Part shown: positions 47,390-56,481 of the stretch, one piece after another | How the letters are laid out: each line of letters begins with the position of its first letter | Position numbering within the stretch: the stretch's first letter is position 1 | NCBI RefSeq assembly: GCF_900114735.1 | Contig: NZ_FOUA01000003.1 | Coordinates: 124,001 to 188,000, forward strand | Direction: 5' to 3' | DNA length: 64,000 nt | Source of the DNA: Halopseudomonas bauzanensis | GTDB taxonomy: Bacteria > Pseudomonadota > Gammaproteobacteria > Pseudomonadales > Pseudomonadaceae | The notes under the pieces: model-generated | What the model saw: only the letters and a program-made list of their open reading frames with translations | What the model was told of the DNA's origin: nothing | Databases searched by the model: none | Position numbers and translations under genes: made by a program

Positions 47390-48139
47390 TCACAATTCTT
47401 CCATCAGCTTGCGCAATCCCGGTACGTGACGGCGACTGACCGTCAAGGTCTCATCCGGCAGCCCCTTGAGGTGCAGGTGAAAGTGCCCCATGGAGCTGCG
47501 CTGCAGCCGGCCAATACGGTTACGTGCCACCAGTGCATTGCGGTGGATGCGTACAAAATGGCTGCCGAACTCGTCCTCAAGGGCCTTGAGCGGCTCGTCC
47601 AGCAGCAGCTCTCCCTCGCTATGACGCAGGGTCACATATTTGTGGTCGGCTACGAAATACAGCACATCCTCGATCGGTACCAGCTCCACACCCTTGCGGG
47701 TGCGGGCGCTGATATGGCTGCGTGCCTGCTGCGTCTCGCTGGCGATACCAGCCTTGCCCAGGCTGGCCAACTGCAGGCGGTTGAGCTTCTGCGCCTTGCC
47801 CAGCGCATCGGCCAGGTCCTCGCTGCGCACCGGCTTGAGCAGGTAGCCAACAGCGCTGACGGCGAAGGCTTCCAGGGCATATTCCCCATGGGCGGTGCAG
47901 AACACCACCGCCGGCGCATCGGTCATTTCGCATAGCCGCGCTGCTGTCTGCAGGCCATCCATACCCGGCATGCGGATATCCAGCAGGACAATATCGGGAT
48001 GCAGTTTCTCAACCAGCTCCAACACCTCATGCCCGTTGCTCGCCATGTCCGGCAAGACGGTATACCCCGGCAGGGCCGAGACCTGTCTGGCCAGGCGCTC
48101 TCGGGCAAGAGGCTCATCATCGGCGATAAGTACTTTCAT
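47390..48139 (-). CDS. algR: LytTR response regulator AlgR
   Basis: The 249-residue regulator has a receiver domain (MKVLIADDEPLARERLARQV, phosphorylation Asp54 in VLLDIRMPGMDG, Thr/Lys in CTAHG and LLKPVR) and a C-terminal LytTR DNA-binding domain (VEDVLYF-like VPIEDVLYFVADHKYVTL, HFVRIHRNALVA). AlgR in P. aeruginosa controls alginate, twitching motility, rhamnolipids and other virulence traits. It follows algZ by 17 bases and precedes hemC, the conserved order. Confidence 0.96.
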   Translation of the reverse strand: MKVLIADDEPLARERLARQVSALPGYTVLPDMASNGHEVLELVEKLHPDIVLLDIRMPGMDGLQTAARLCEMTDAPAVVFCTAHGEYALEAFAVSAVGYLLKPVRSEDLADALGKAQKLNRLQLASLGKAGIASETQQARSHISARTRKGVELVPIEDVLYFVADHKYVTLRHSEGELLLDEPLKALEDEFGSHFVRIHRNALVARNRIGRLQRSSMGHFHLHLKGLPDETLTVSRRHVPGLRKLMEEL

Positions 48140-48156
48140 GCCTGAATGACTTCCTG

Positions 48157-49218
48157 TTAAGTGGACGGTTGCCTACAAGGATAGACCAGCCTGCTGAAGT
48201 AGCGCGGCCCATCCTGCCACGCCTCCACCCTGGCGGCGGGTCCGAACAGGGCAGCGAGGCGGGCGCGGATATTATTCAGCGCCATGCTGGCTCCTCGATG
48301 CTCTGATTGCTGTGGACAGCTGTTGGATACCAGCAGTTCAACGCAGCCCTCACGATAGTGCCCTGCGACGATAATATCGCCACCCTGGATGCTCGGCTGC
48401 AGGCCATGCAAAATGGCGTTTTCCAGAAGTGGCTGCAGGGTCAACAGCGGCATCGGCAGGCTTTCCGGCAGATCGTTCAGTTGCCAGTCGATGCGCAAGC
48501 GTTCGCCCAGGCGGTACTGCTCGATGCGCAGATAACCACGACACAGGCGATATTCCTCGCCCCAGGTTGCCAGCGCTTCGGTGTCGGCCAGGTTGGCGCG
48601 GAACAGATCGGACAGATCAAGCACGGCGGTTTCTGCCTTGTGCGGCTGGCTGCCGATCAGGCTGACGATGCTGTTGAGGCTGTTGAACAGAAAGTGGGGC
48701 CGGATACGCGATTGCAGCGATTGCAGGCGCGCCTGCAGGGCAGCCTGATTGTGCAGCTGCCATTGCTGCTGCAGATAGAAATAGCGCAGCAGCATGCTGG
48801 TCATGATCAGCGCAATCAGCCCATGGCGCAGCAATTGATCGCCATGCAACGGCGGCACACCGACCATCCCCTGATAGAGCACCCAGTCGGCCACCACGGT
48901 GAACAGCAGCGCCAGCCCAACCACCACCGTATAGCAACAGGCGATCGCCAAGCCCAAGGGGCGGCGGCGCATCCACGGCCGCAGGCGGCATAACAGCGCC
49001 GCGGACAGCAGCACTATCCATTGTACGAATAACGATGCCATCGCCAGCTGCAACCAGTCGAAACCTGCCGTGGCTGGCTGCGCCAACACCCACACCAGAA
49101 CCATGAGTTCTGCCAGCACCACCAGGGTGAACACCGCTACCGATGAGCACAGATCGGGGAGAAAGAAATCCTCCCCTGCCTGGGGCTTGCTCAATAATGT
49201 CCAGAATCCATTCTTCAT
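48157..49218 (-). CDS. algZ: Sensor histidine kinase AlgZ/FimS
   Basis: ATG 49218 ([19 protein letters not shown]) gives 353 residues; the much longer open frame behind it is antisense to argH and rejected. Four to six membrane spans (about residues 18-150) precede a coiled coil and the His_kinase (LytS-type) domain with [18 protein letters not shown], a C-terminal ATP-binding region [12 protein letters not shown] and [18 protein letters not shown]. As in P. aeruginosa AlgZ, the kinase is of the LytS/YehU type. It is paired with AlgR and divergent from argH with 93 bases between. Confidence 0.94.
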   Translation of the reverse strand: MKNGFWTLLSKPQAGEDFFLPDLCSSVAVFTLVVLAELMVLVWVLAQPATAGFDWLQLAMASLFVQWIVLLSAALLCRLRPWMRRRPLGLAIACCYTVVVGLALLFTVVADWVLYQGMVGVPPLHGDQLLRHGLIALIMTSMLLRYFYLQQQWQLHNQAALQARLQSLQSRIRPHFLFNSLNSIVSLIGSQPHKAETAVLDLSDLFRANLADTEALATWGEEYRLCRGYLRIEQYRLGERLRIDWQLNDLPESLPMPLLTLQPLLENAILHGLQPSIQGGDIIVAGHYREGCVELLVSNSCPQQSEHRGASMALNNIRARLAALFGPAARVEAWQDGPRYFSRLVYPCRQPST

Positions 49219-49311
49219 CCGCGCAGTCTCCGCCAGCCGGGCGCCATGGTGCAAGTACAAATGATATCCTATGCGTCTTCTTTCCAATTCTGCAGCGGAA
49301 CCATCCGACCC

Positions 49312-50709
49312 ATGAGCCAAGATCAGACTACCAACCAATCCTGGGGCGGCCGTTTCAGCGAACCGGTGGACGCCTTCGTCGCCCGTTTCACTGCCTCGGT
49401 CGATTTCGACAAGCGCCTGTACAAGCATGACATCCAGGGCTCCATTGCCCATGCCACCATGCTGGCGAAGGTTGGCGTGCTCAGCGACAGCGAACGCGAC
49501 AGCATCATCGACGGGCTGCGTGCGATCCAGGGCGAAATCGAGGCCGGACAGTTCGATTGGCGGGTGGATCTGGAAGATGTGCACATGAACATCGAGGCAC
49601 GGCTGACCGAGCGCGTCGGCATCACCGGCAAGAAGCTGCACACCGGCCGCTCGCGCAATGATCAGGTCGCCACCGATATCCGCCTGTGGCTGCGCGAAGA
49701 GATCGACATCATCGTCGCCGAACTGGAGCGCCTGCAACGCGGTCTGCTGCAACAGGCCGAGCAGCACGCCGAGGTGATCATGCCCGGCTTTACCCACCTG
49801 CAAACCGCCCAGCCGGTCACCTTCGGGCATCATTTGCTGGCCTGGTTCGAGATGCTCTGCCGCGACCGCGAACGTCTGCTCGATTGCCGCAAGCGGGTCA
49901 ATCGCATGCCGCTGGGCAGCGCCGCCCTCGCCGGCACCACCTACCCGATCGATCGCCAGCTGACCTGCGAGCTGCTGGGTTTTGATGCGGTGTCCGGCAA
50001 CTCGCTGGATGGCGTGTCCGACCGCGATTTCGCTATTGAATTCTGCGCCGCCGCCGCGCTGGCCATGATGCACCTGTCGCGCTTCTCCGAAGAGCTGGTA
50101 CTGTGGACCAGTGCCCAGTTCAACTTCATCGAGTTGCCTGACCGCTTCTGCACCGGCTCCTCGATCATGCCGCAGAAGAAAAACCCCGATGTACCCGAGT
50201 TGGTACGTGGCAAGTCCGGCCGCGTTTACGGCCACCTGATGGGCCTGCTGACCCTGATGAAGAGCCAGCCGCTGGCGTACAACAAGGACAATCAGGAAGA
50301 CAAGGAGCCGCTGTTCGACGCTGCCGACACCCTGCGTGACAGCCTGCGCGCCTTTGCCGACATGATCCCGGCGATTCGGCCCCGCGTGGACGTGATGCGC
50401 GAAGCGGCCCGCCGCGGCTTCTCCACCGCCACCGACCTGGCTGACTATCTGGTACGCAAGGGCCTGCCCTTCCGCGACTGCCATGAGATTGTCGGCCATG
50501 CGGTGAAATACGGGGTGGACAGCGGCAAGGATCTGGCAGAGATGAGCCTGGACGAACTGCGCCGCTTCAGCGACCAGATCGGGCAGGATGTGTTCGAGGT
50601 GCTGACTCTGGAAGGCTCGGTGAATGCCCGCGACCATATCGGCGGCACCGCGCCGGCCCAGGTCAGAGCGGCCGTACAGCGTGGTCGCGAGTTGCTGGGC
50701 GACAGCTGA
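49312..50709 (+). CDS. argH: Argininosuccinate lyase
   Basis: ArgH splits argininosuccinate into arginine and fumarate. ATG 49312 ([18 protein letters not shown]) gives 465 residues, the normal length. Motifs [13 protein letters not shown], the catalytic-loop signature [13 protein letters not shown] (superfamily GSSxMPxKxN), and VGHAVKYG are intact. It is divergent from algZ and followed by a hairpin at 50727-50770. The neighbouring argH-algZ-algR-hemC order is conserved in Pseudomonas. Confidence 0.97.
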   Translation: MSQDQTTNQSWGGRFSEPVDAFVARFTASVDFDKRLYKHDIQGSIAHATMLAKVGVLSDSERDSIIDGLRAIQGEIEAGQFDWRVDLEDVHMNIEARLTERVGITGKKLHTGRSRNDQVATDIRLWLREEIDIIVAELERLQRGLLQQAEQHAEVIMPGFTHLQTAQPVTFGHHLLAWFEMLCRDRERLLDCRKRVNRMPLGSAALAGTTYPIDRQLTCELLGFDAVSGNSLDGVSDRDFAIEFCAAAALAMMHLSRFSEELVLWTSAQFNFIELPDRFCTGSSIMPQKKNPDVPELVRGKSGRVYGHLMGLLTLMKSQPLAYNKDNQEDKEPLFDAADTLRDSLRAFADMIPAIRPRVDVMREAARRGFSTATDLADYLVRKGLPFRDCHEIVGHAVKYGVDSGKDLAEMSLDELRRFSDQIGQDVFEVLTLEGSVNARDHIGGTAPAQVRAAVQRGRELLGDS

Positions 50710-50726
50710 ACGAGTCCCTCCGTGGA

Positions 50727-50770
50727 GGGCCTCCCCCGGCGGCGATACTGACCGCAGGGGGGTGCCCTTT
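50727..50770 (+). terminator. Long hairpin after argH
   Basis: GGGC-x-TCCCCC-x-GCGG (50727-50742) can pair with CCGC-x-GGGGGG-x-GCCC (50752-50767), followed by TTTCATT. It lies between the convergent argH and lipoprotein genes and may act for both directions; the stem has small bulges. Confidence 0.5.
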
Positions 50771-50773
50771 CAT

Positions 50774-52126
50774 TCAGAGTGCTGCGCTGACCGACAGCAC
50801 AAAGTTGCCGGTGCCCTGGTCGCCGTAGGTACTGTTGATCAACTGATACTCACCCGCTCCCAGATACAGCTCCAGCTGGGCATTGGTGCCTCCGGCGCTG
50901 TCATCATCCTGCTCTTCCAGCCCCTGTCCCTGCAAACCCAGCATTGCGTCAAAGTCCGATGAGCGCAGGGTAATCCGGTAGCGTCCGGGTTGCTCGATTG
51001 GCAAAGCGACGGTCGTCGGCTGCCCCTCGCTCAGGCGCCCCACGCGGGTTTCGCCCGGTGCGATGCGACCATCCAGCTGCGCCACTTCGGTCAGCTCCGT
51101 ACGCAAGGTGAATACGCCTTCACCGTTGCCATGCTGAGCGGCATTGATACGGTAGGTACCCGGCTCGACCACCACGCTCAGCAGCGCATCATGGCCGCCA
51201 CCGCTGTCATCATCACGCGCGTTGACGCCCAGGCCAGACAGCTCCAGCAGGCTATCGATATCATCCGACTGCATGCTCACCTGCAGCAAGCCAGACTGTT
51301 CAATGGTCAGCCGGTAGGTCTGCGGATGCCCGGTCAGCATGCCAGTGGCATCGACGCCCAGGCGCAGCTCATCGCCATCACCGAGGGTGACTCCTTCGGG
51401 CATCTCCCAGCGTTTGAAGCTCAGGCTGTAGACCCCTTCGACACTGGTATCGATGCCGCTGGCTATCAGCTGATAACTGCCTTCGGGCAGCATGGTCAGC
51501 ATCCGGGAATCGGTGCCGCCAGCGCTATCGTCATCCGTCCGGTTGATGCCATTGCCCCGCAACTTCAACACGGTATCGAATTCGGCTGAGCGCATGACCA
51601 GCTCATACAGGCCTTTTTCTGCCACCTGCAGACTATAGTGATTGCCGTTGTTCGAACTGCCGGCCCGCAGCCGCCCCAGGATATCCGCCTCCGGCTGCAG
51701 CTCACCGTCGTTGGTGAGTTCACCGGTGCTCAGCTCGACACGGAAAGGGCCATAATCGCTGGCACTTCGGCCGCTGACCGCCAGGCGGTAGCGACCATCC
51801 TTCTCCGGCTGCAGGAACAGGCTCTCGTTCCGCGGGCCGCTGACCAGTTCGCCCTGCTCCGACAACAGCAACAACACCGGCTGGCTCAGCGCACCGCTGC
51901 TTTCCACTCGGTACAGGCTGCCACCCTGCAACTGCAAGTCGAAGCTCTGCGTACGCGAGCCATCGTTCAAGTTGATCGGGCTCTGGCTGGACAGCTCGCC
52001 AGTCAGGGTCGCGGGCACTTCGCTCACGACCGGAGTAGCCGTCGAGGCGGTCGGTTCTTTACAGCCAGACAACAGGATCGCAAAGCCCGCCAGCGGCAGG
52101 GCGAGAGCACGGTGTGTAAACGGCAT
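50774..52126 (-). CDS. Lipoprotein with three PPC-like repeats
   Basis: The 450-residue protein has a lipoprotein signal peptide (LPLAGFAILLSGC, lipid-accepting Cys about residue 22). Three repeats of about 106 residues share the motif FDTVLKLRGNG...DDDSAGG, DSLLELSGLG...DDDSGGG and FDAMLGLQGQG...DDDSAGG (around 185-205, 290-310 and 393-413), followed each time by a beta-strand block ending PEGSYQLIASG, EPGTYRINAAQ or GAGEYQLINS. This resembles bacterial pre-peptidase C-terminal (PPC) beta-sandwich domains with an acidic loop. No catalytic domain is present, so it may be an outer-membrane or periplasmic binding or scaffold protein. It converges on argH and lies behind the aguBA terminator. 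Confidence 0.75.
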   Translation of the reverse strand: MPFTHRALALPLAGFAILLSGCKEPTASTATPVVSEVPATLTGELSSQSPINLNDGSRTQSFDLQLQGGSLYRVESSGALSQPVLLLLSEQGELVSGPRNESLFLQPEKDGRYRLAVSGRSASDYGPFRVELSTGELTNDGELQPEADILGRLRAGSSNNGNHYSLQVAEKGLYELVMRSAEFDTVLKLRGNGINRTDDDSAGGTDSRMLTMLPEGSYQLIASGIDTSVEGVYSLSFKRWEMPEGVTLGDGDELRLGVDATGMLTGHPQTYRLTIEQSGLLQVSMQSDDIDSLLELSGLGVNARDDDSGGGHDALLSVVVEPGTYRINAAQHGNGEGVFTLRTELTEVAQLDGRIAPGETRVGRLSEGQPTTVALPIEQPGRYRITLRSSDFDAMLGLQGQGLEEQDDDSAGGTNAQLELYLGAGEYQLINSTYGDQGTGNFVLSVSAAL

Positions 52127-52155
52127 AGAGCATCCTCAGTTTCAGCTCATTGACG

Positions 52156-52189
52156 AAAAAACGCCCGACAATCAAAGCATTGCCGGGCG
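52156..52189 (-). terminator. Rho-independent terminator after aguBA
   Basis: On the minus strand CGCCCG (complement of 52184-52189) and CGGGCG (complement of 52162-52167), with inner pairing CAAT/ATTG, form a stem followed by TTTTTT (complement of 52156-52161). It lies about 50 bases after the aguA stop. Confidence 0.8.
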
Positions 52190-52237
52190 CAGAGCAGAGA
52201 CTATAAAACGTATCCCAGGGAATGGGCAGCGGAATAT

Positions 52238-53335
52238 TCAGGCGGCGGGCTGTTGCTGGGTAATGCAATGAATATTGCCGCCACCCAGGAGAATCTCACG
52301 TCCGGGCACCATCACCACCCGGCGCTCGGGAAACAGGGATTCAAGTATGGCCTGCGCCTGGGCGTCCTGCGGATCATCAAATGCAGGCGCGACAACACCA
52401 CCGTTGACGATCAGGAAGTTGATGTAGGAACCGGCCAGGCGAACGCTGGGCGAACGCGGCTGACTGCCTGGTACCTGATCCACCCCTGCGCATTCCGCCG
52501 TGGTGGCGTGAATCGGCCCGGGAATCGGCATCCGATGTACTGTCAGTTCCCGCCCCTGTGCATCCCGGCTGCTCTCCAATACGCGCAATGCTGCCTGGCA
52601 TCGGACATGGTTGGGGTCAGTCGGGTCATCGGTCCAGGCCAACAAGACCTCACCGGGGCGCACGAAACAGCAGAAGTTGTCCACATGGCCGTCAGTTTCG
52701 TCGTTGTATAACCCTTCCGGCAACCAGATGACCCGCTCGATGCCCAGATAATCCATCAACATCCGCTCGACCTCATGGCGTTGCAGGTGCGGGTTGCGAT
52801 TGGCATTGAGCAGGCATTCCTCGGTGGTGATCAGGGTGCCCTCGCCGTCCACATGAATCGCCCCGCCCTCCAGTACGAAGCCGTCGGTACGATAACGCGG
52901 GCAGCGCTCCAGGCCGAGAATCTTGTCGGCCACCTGATCATCCCGGTTCCACGGCCAGTACAAGCCGCCATCGAAGCCGCCCCAGGCATTGAACACCCAG
53001 TCGACACCGCGCACCCCGCCCTGGCCATTGGTAACGAAGGTCGGGCCGGTATCACGCACCCAGGCATCATCGCTGCTGATTTCCACTACCCGAATGGCCG
53101 GGTGGTCCAGCTGCAGACTGGCGTTGGCATATTGCGCGGCAGATACGCCGACCGTGACCGGCTCGAAGCTGGCAATCGCGCGCGCTACCTCGGCAAAGGC
53201 GGCCTGGGCTGGTTTGGCTCCGAGCCGCCAGTTGTCCGGGCGTTCCGGCCAGAGCATCCAGGTCTGACTGTGCGGTGCCCACTCGGCGGGCATGGCGTAA
53301 CCGTCGGCGCGGGGCGTACTGTGCAAGGTGTACAT
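52238..53335 (-). CDS. aguA: Agmatine deiminase AguA
   Basis: AguA converts agmatine to N-carbamoylputrescine and ammonia. The 365-residue protein has [55 protein letters not shown] in pieces ([12 protein letters not shown]), [14 protein letters not shown] and the catalytic Cys in [12 protein letters not shown] near the C-terminus, all hallmarks of peptidyl-arginine-deiminase-type agmatine deiminases. It follows aguB after three bases (GGAG lies nine bases before the ATG) and ends at a terminator. Length matches AguA of P. aeruginosa (368). Confidence 0.96.
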   Translation of the reverse strand: MYTLHSTPRADGYAMPAEWAPHSQTWMLWPERPDNWRLGAKPAQAAFAEVARAIASFEPVTVGVSAAQYANASLQLDHPAIRVVEISSDDAWVRDTGPTFVTNGQGGVRGVDWVFNAWGGFDGGLYWPWNRDDQVADKILGLERCPRYRTDGFVLEGGAIHVDGEGTLITTEECLLNANRNPHLQRHEVERMLMDYLGIERVIWLPEGLYNDETDGHVDNFCCFVRPGEVLLAWTDDPTDPNHVRCQAALRVLESSRDAQGRELTVHRMPIPGPIHATTAECAGVDQVPGSQPRSPSVRLAGSYINFLIVNGGVVAPAFDDPQDAQAQAILESLFPERRVVMVPGREILLGGGNIHCITQQQPAA

Positions 53336-53338
53336 GAA

Positions 53339-54217
53339 TCAGGACTCCAGCGAACCATCCAGGGTTTTCAGCGGACCATACAGATTCGGCCGGCGGTCAC
53401 GGAACACGCCCCAGGCGGCGCGGATATGCTCCAGCTGGTCCAGATCAAATTGCTGCACCAGCACGGTTTCGTCGCTGTCATTGGCTTCCTGCACCTTCTC
53501 GCCGAACTGGTTGGCGATGAAGGAGGCGCCGTAGAAGGTGATGTCATAGCCGTCCTGCTCTTCCAGCCCAACCCGGTTGCTCGCCACCAACGGCATCAGA
53601 TTGGCCCCGGCGTGGCCCTGTTGCACCCGCTGCCAATGATCCTTCGAGGTAATGGAGGAGTCATGCGGCTCGCTGCCGATGGCGGTGGGATAGAACAGGA
53701 CTTCCGCGCCTTGCAAGGCCATGGCCCGGGCGCTTTCCGGGAACCACTGATCCCAGCAGATACCCACACCGATAGTGGCAAAGCGGGTCTTCCAGACCTT
53801 GAAACCAGTATCGCCGGGGTTGAAATAGTACTTTTCGTGATAGCCGGGGCCATCCGGAATATGACTTTTGCGGTACACACCCAGATTGCGCCCGTCGGCA
53901 TCAATAATGACAACGCTGTTGAAGCGCGCCCGGCCAGACAACTCGAAGAAGCTGATCGGCAATACCACCTCGAGCTCCTTCGCCAGCTTGCTGAAATGCG
54001 CAATGGCAGGATTGTCTTCGACCGAGGTGGCCAGCTGCAGATATTCGGGATTGGGCTTCTGGCAAAAATACGGGGTTTCGAACAGCTCTTGAATCAGAAT
54101 GATCTGCGCGCCCTTGGCAGCGGCCTGCCGTACCAGTTGTTCGGCTTTGGCAATATTGGCCTGGCGGTCCCAACTGCAACTCATCTGGGTGGCGGCGACG
54201 GTAACGAGGCGGGGCAT
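53339..54217 (-). CDS. aguB: N-carbamoylputrescine amidohydrolase AguB
   Basis: AguB hydrolyses N-carbamoylputrescine to putrescine. The 292-residue nitrilase-superfamily protein has the catalytic Glu in LIQELFETPYF, Lys in YRKSHIPDGPGYHEKYYF (as YRKSHIPDGPGYHEK) and Cys in GVGICWDQWFPE. Length equals AguB of P. aeruginosa (292). It is first in the aguBA operon. In P. aeruginosa an AguR repressor gene precedes aguBA; no such gene is seen in the upstream 147 bases, which hold the esterase terminator instead. Confidence 0.96.
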   Translation of the reverse strand: MPRLVTVAATQMSCSWDRQANIAKAEQLVRQAAAKGAQIILIQELFETPYFCQKPNPEYLQLATSVEDNPAIAHFSKLAKELEVVLPISFFELSGRARFNSVVIIDADGRNLGVYRKSHIPDGPGYHEKYYFNPGDTGFKVWKTRFATIGVGICWDQWFPESARAMALQGAEVLFYPTAIGSEPHDSSITSKDHWQRVQQGHAGANLMPLVASNRVGLEEQDGYDITFYGASFIANQFGEKVQEANDSDETVLVQQFDLDQLEHIRAAWGVFRDRRPNLYGPLKTLDGSLES

Positions 54218-54325
54218 GGCGGTTCTCCGGCAAAGTGAGCATGGGGTACAGCATAACCCATGACCACTCTCGCGGCAGAAAGTGGCGCCGGAAGAGCGCC
54301 GCCTTTTCTCAGAAATTCCCCAGAC

Positions 54326-54356
54326 AAAAAAGACGGCCGGGGCATCAAGCCCCGGC
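54326..54356 (-). terminator. Rho-independent terminator of the esterase gene
   Basis: GCCGGGGC (54336-54343) pairs with GCCCCGGC (54349-54356); on the minus strand a T-run follows (complement of AAAAAA 54326-54331). It lies 9 bases after the esterase stop. Confidence 0.9.
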
Positions 54357-54364
54357 AGCGCAAC

Positions 54365-56371
54365 TTACTCGATTGCGGGGAACGCATCATCCAACCCGGT
54401 CTCCACCGTCGGCTGTTGGGTAATGCGCAGGTAGGTATCGTTTTGCGAGGTATAGGCTGGCCATTCCTGCCCCTCGATCGATGGATTGCCGGTGCGGGCG
54501 AAGTTGGCCCACATGGCGCGCATATTGTCGGTGACGGCCACGTCGTTCGGGTTCCAGCCCGGGTGGTTCATGGCAAAGCCCTGCGGCGTTGGGGTATCGC
54601 CGCCGACCGGGTCCTGCAGGCCGGTCAGCCCCAGCAGGTAGTGGGAGAGGAAACTGCCGGGGTAGTCGAACACGTACACCAGCTCAGCACCGTGGTAGGC
54701 CAGCGCGCCCTGGCTGGACCAGTTATCCGGCAGGTGATCGAACACGTAGACGAAGGTGTCCGCCTCGTTATTATCGGCCATCCACGGCATGTACCACTTG
54801 AGCCCATCAATCAGGCCAGGAGTATCGCCTTCGTTGGCACCAGCGATGATCGGTACGTCGTTGTGCCGCCCAGCCTCGAAGCTGTCGCGGATGCCATCGA
54901 GCATGTACACGCCATCCACATTTGGAGAAAACACCCGTCCGGAGCCGTCCGCGGCAGCAACCAGCTGTGGCCAGGGAACTGCTCGCAAAGCGGCGGCCAC
55001 GTCTTCGGCATTCTGCACATCCAGCGCCTCGGCGACGGCGACACCGTCCTGCTCCTCGGCCGCCAGCAGATTCTCAACCGGCATCAGCTGGTCATCCGGA
55101 CCGGCCATGCCGCTCTGTACAATGGCCTTGTGGAACAGGCCGCTGGCCATGGGAGAATTGATCAGCGACAGCACCTTGCCGCCGCCGCCGGACTCACCAA
55201 AAATGGTGACGTTATCCGGATCGCCACCAAAGGCTTCGATGTTATCCCGCACCCATTCCAGCGCGGCGATCAGATCCAACTGGCCGTAGTTGCCCGAGGT
55301 CTCGTTCGGCGATTCGGCGGTTAGAGCGGGATGCGCCATATAGCCCAACGGCCCGAGGCGATGGTTGACCGTGACCACGACCACGCCTTCCTTGGGCAAG
55401 GAGGTATTGTTGAACGCCTTGGTGTTGCCGGTAAGGATGGCGAAGCCGCCGCCATGGAACCAGACCATCACTGGCAACTTCTCGCCGTCAACGCCATCCG
55501 GCACGGTGACGTTGAGATACAGACTGTCCTCGCTCATGCCACCTTCGCCAAAGGCCACATAGGCCGGGTTCTGCGCCGACTGATCAGCCCAGCCGGTAGC
55601 CCAGCGCACGCCCTCCCAGGCGTCCGGTTTGACCGGTGGCTGCCAGCGCAGATCGCCCACCGGCGGCTTGGCGTAGGGCACGCCATACCAGGCCCAGGTA
55701 CCGTCATCATGCTGGAAGCCGGACAGCTTGCCGTATTCGGTATCTATGATCTTCTGCGGTGCCAGCGCGCGGGCCAGGTGTTCCTGCGCATCGGCTGCGG
55801 CAACTACCGCTCGCGGCCCGGGGAAAGTATCGGTGAATACCGGCGGCTCGGCGTTGTTCAGATCATCCAGCAGGTCGGTCAGCGAGGCGGCGAATGCCGT
55901 GTAATCCATGTCGAAGACCAGTCGGTCGGCGTAGACCGAAACCTGCTCGGCAATCTCCGGTGTAATGGTAATGCCATTGCTGGTATTACCGTCCTGATCG
56001 AGGGTCTGCAGCAGCACGGCGATATTGGTTACCGCATCATCGGTGTGCTCTTCGGCACCCGCAACCAGATCCAGCGGCGTTAGTATTTCAGCGCCCTCAG
56101 CTTCGCCGAGCTTGAGATCACCGAGATGGAAAGCAACGGTTTCGCCGCCGCGATAGGCAAAGCTGCCCTGCTCGTCCGTCGTGCCCTCCTGGCTATCGGT
56201 CTGGTAGCGCAGGCCGGCGACGGGGCTGTCAACGAAGGTACCGGTATGCGTGCCGGGCCCCTTGCTGCTACCACCGCCATCAAAACAGCCCGCCAGCGTC
56301 ATGGCGAATGTGCATATGAGGGGCATTGTTGTCAGGCGGGCTGCCCGACTGGAAAGTGGGATTCGCGTCAT
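54365..56371 (-). CDS. Lipoprotein type-B carboxylesterase with extra N-terminal domain
   Basis: The second ATG (56371) is preferred because GAGG lies six bases before it; an ATG four codons earlier lacks a site. The 668-residue protein has a lipobox (TFAMTLAGC), then a beta-rich N-terminal domain (about residues 40-200: GTFVDSPVAGLRYQT, GSFAYRGGETVAFHLGD) seen in other gammaproteobacterial lipoproteins. The alpha/beta-hydrolase esterase follows, with oxyanion hole WFHGGGFA, nucleophile Ser in FGESGGGGKV (about 394), Glu in AGANEGDTPG and His in LAYHGAELVYVF. The nucleophile elbow is GESGG rather than the common GESAG. A surface-attached hydrolase for esters is likely; the substrate is unknown. 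Confidence 0.85.
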   Translation of the reverse strand: MTRIPLSSRAARLTTMPLICTFAMTLAGCFDGGGSSKGPGTHTGTFVDSPVAGLRYQTDSQEGTTDEQGSFAYRGGETVAFHLGDLKLGEAEGAEILTPLDLVAGAEEHTDDAVTNIAVLLQTLDQDGNTSNGITITPEIAEQVSVYADRLVFDMDYTAFAASLTDLLDDLNNAEPPVFTDTFPGPRAVVAAADAQEHLARALAPQKIIDTEYGKLSGFQHDDGTWAWYGVPYAKPPVGDLRWQPPVKPDAWEGVRWATGWADQSAQNPAYVAFGEGGMSEDSLYLNVTVPDGVDGEKLPVMVWFHGGGFAILTGNTKAFNNTSLPKEGVVVVTVNHRLGPLGYMAHPALTAESPNETSGNYGQLDLIAALEWVRDNIEAFGGDPDNVTIFGESGGGGKVLSLINSPMASGLFHKAIVQSGMAGPDDQLMPVENLLAAEEQDGVAVAEALDVQNAEDVAAALRAVPWPQLVAAADGSGRVFSPNVDGVYMLDGIRDSFEAGRHNDVPIIAGANEGDTPGLIDGLKWYMPWMADNNEADTFVYVFDHLPDNWSSQGALAYHGAELVYVFDYPGSFLSHYLLGLTGLQDPVGGDTPTPQGFAMNHPGWNPNDVAVTDNMRAMWANFARTGNPSIEGQEWPAYTSQNDTYLRITQQPTVETGLDDAFPAIE

Positions 56372-56401
56372 TGTCTGCCTCATTGTTGTTGTAATAAGCG
56401 G

Positions 56402-56420
56402 GCCGGGGAAATTCCCCGGC
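56402..56420 (-). terminator. Terminator hairpin after the TRAP transporter operon
   Basis: GCCGGGGAA (56402-56410) and TTCCCCGGC (56412-56420) form a near-perfect palindrome. In minus-strand direction it is followed by CCGCTTATTAC. It lies 62 bases after the DctM stop and before the esterase start, so it separates the two transcripts. Confidence 0.65.
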
Positions 56421-56481
56421 TCTACAACAGATAGACAATAATGTGAAATGCATCAACCTAGGAACATTACCAACTATAGAC

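Noticed and set aside
49219..50637. Long upstream extension of the algZ frame
   Set aside because: The extension is antisense to argH, and the AlgZ membrane domain begins normally at ATG 49218.
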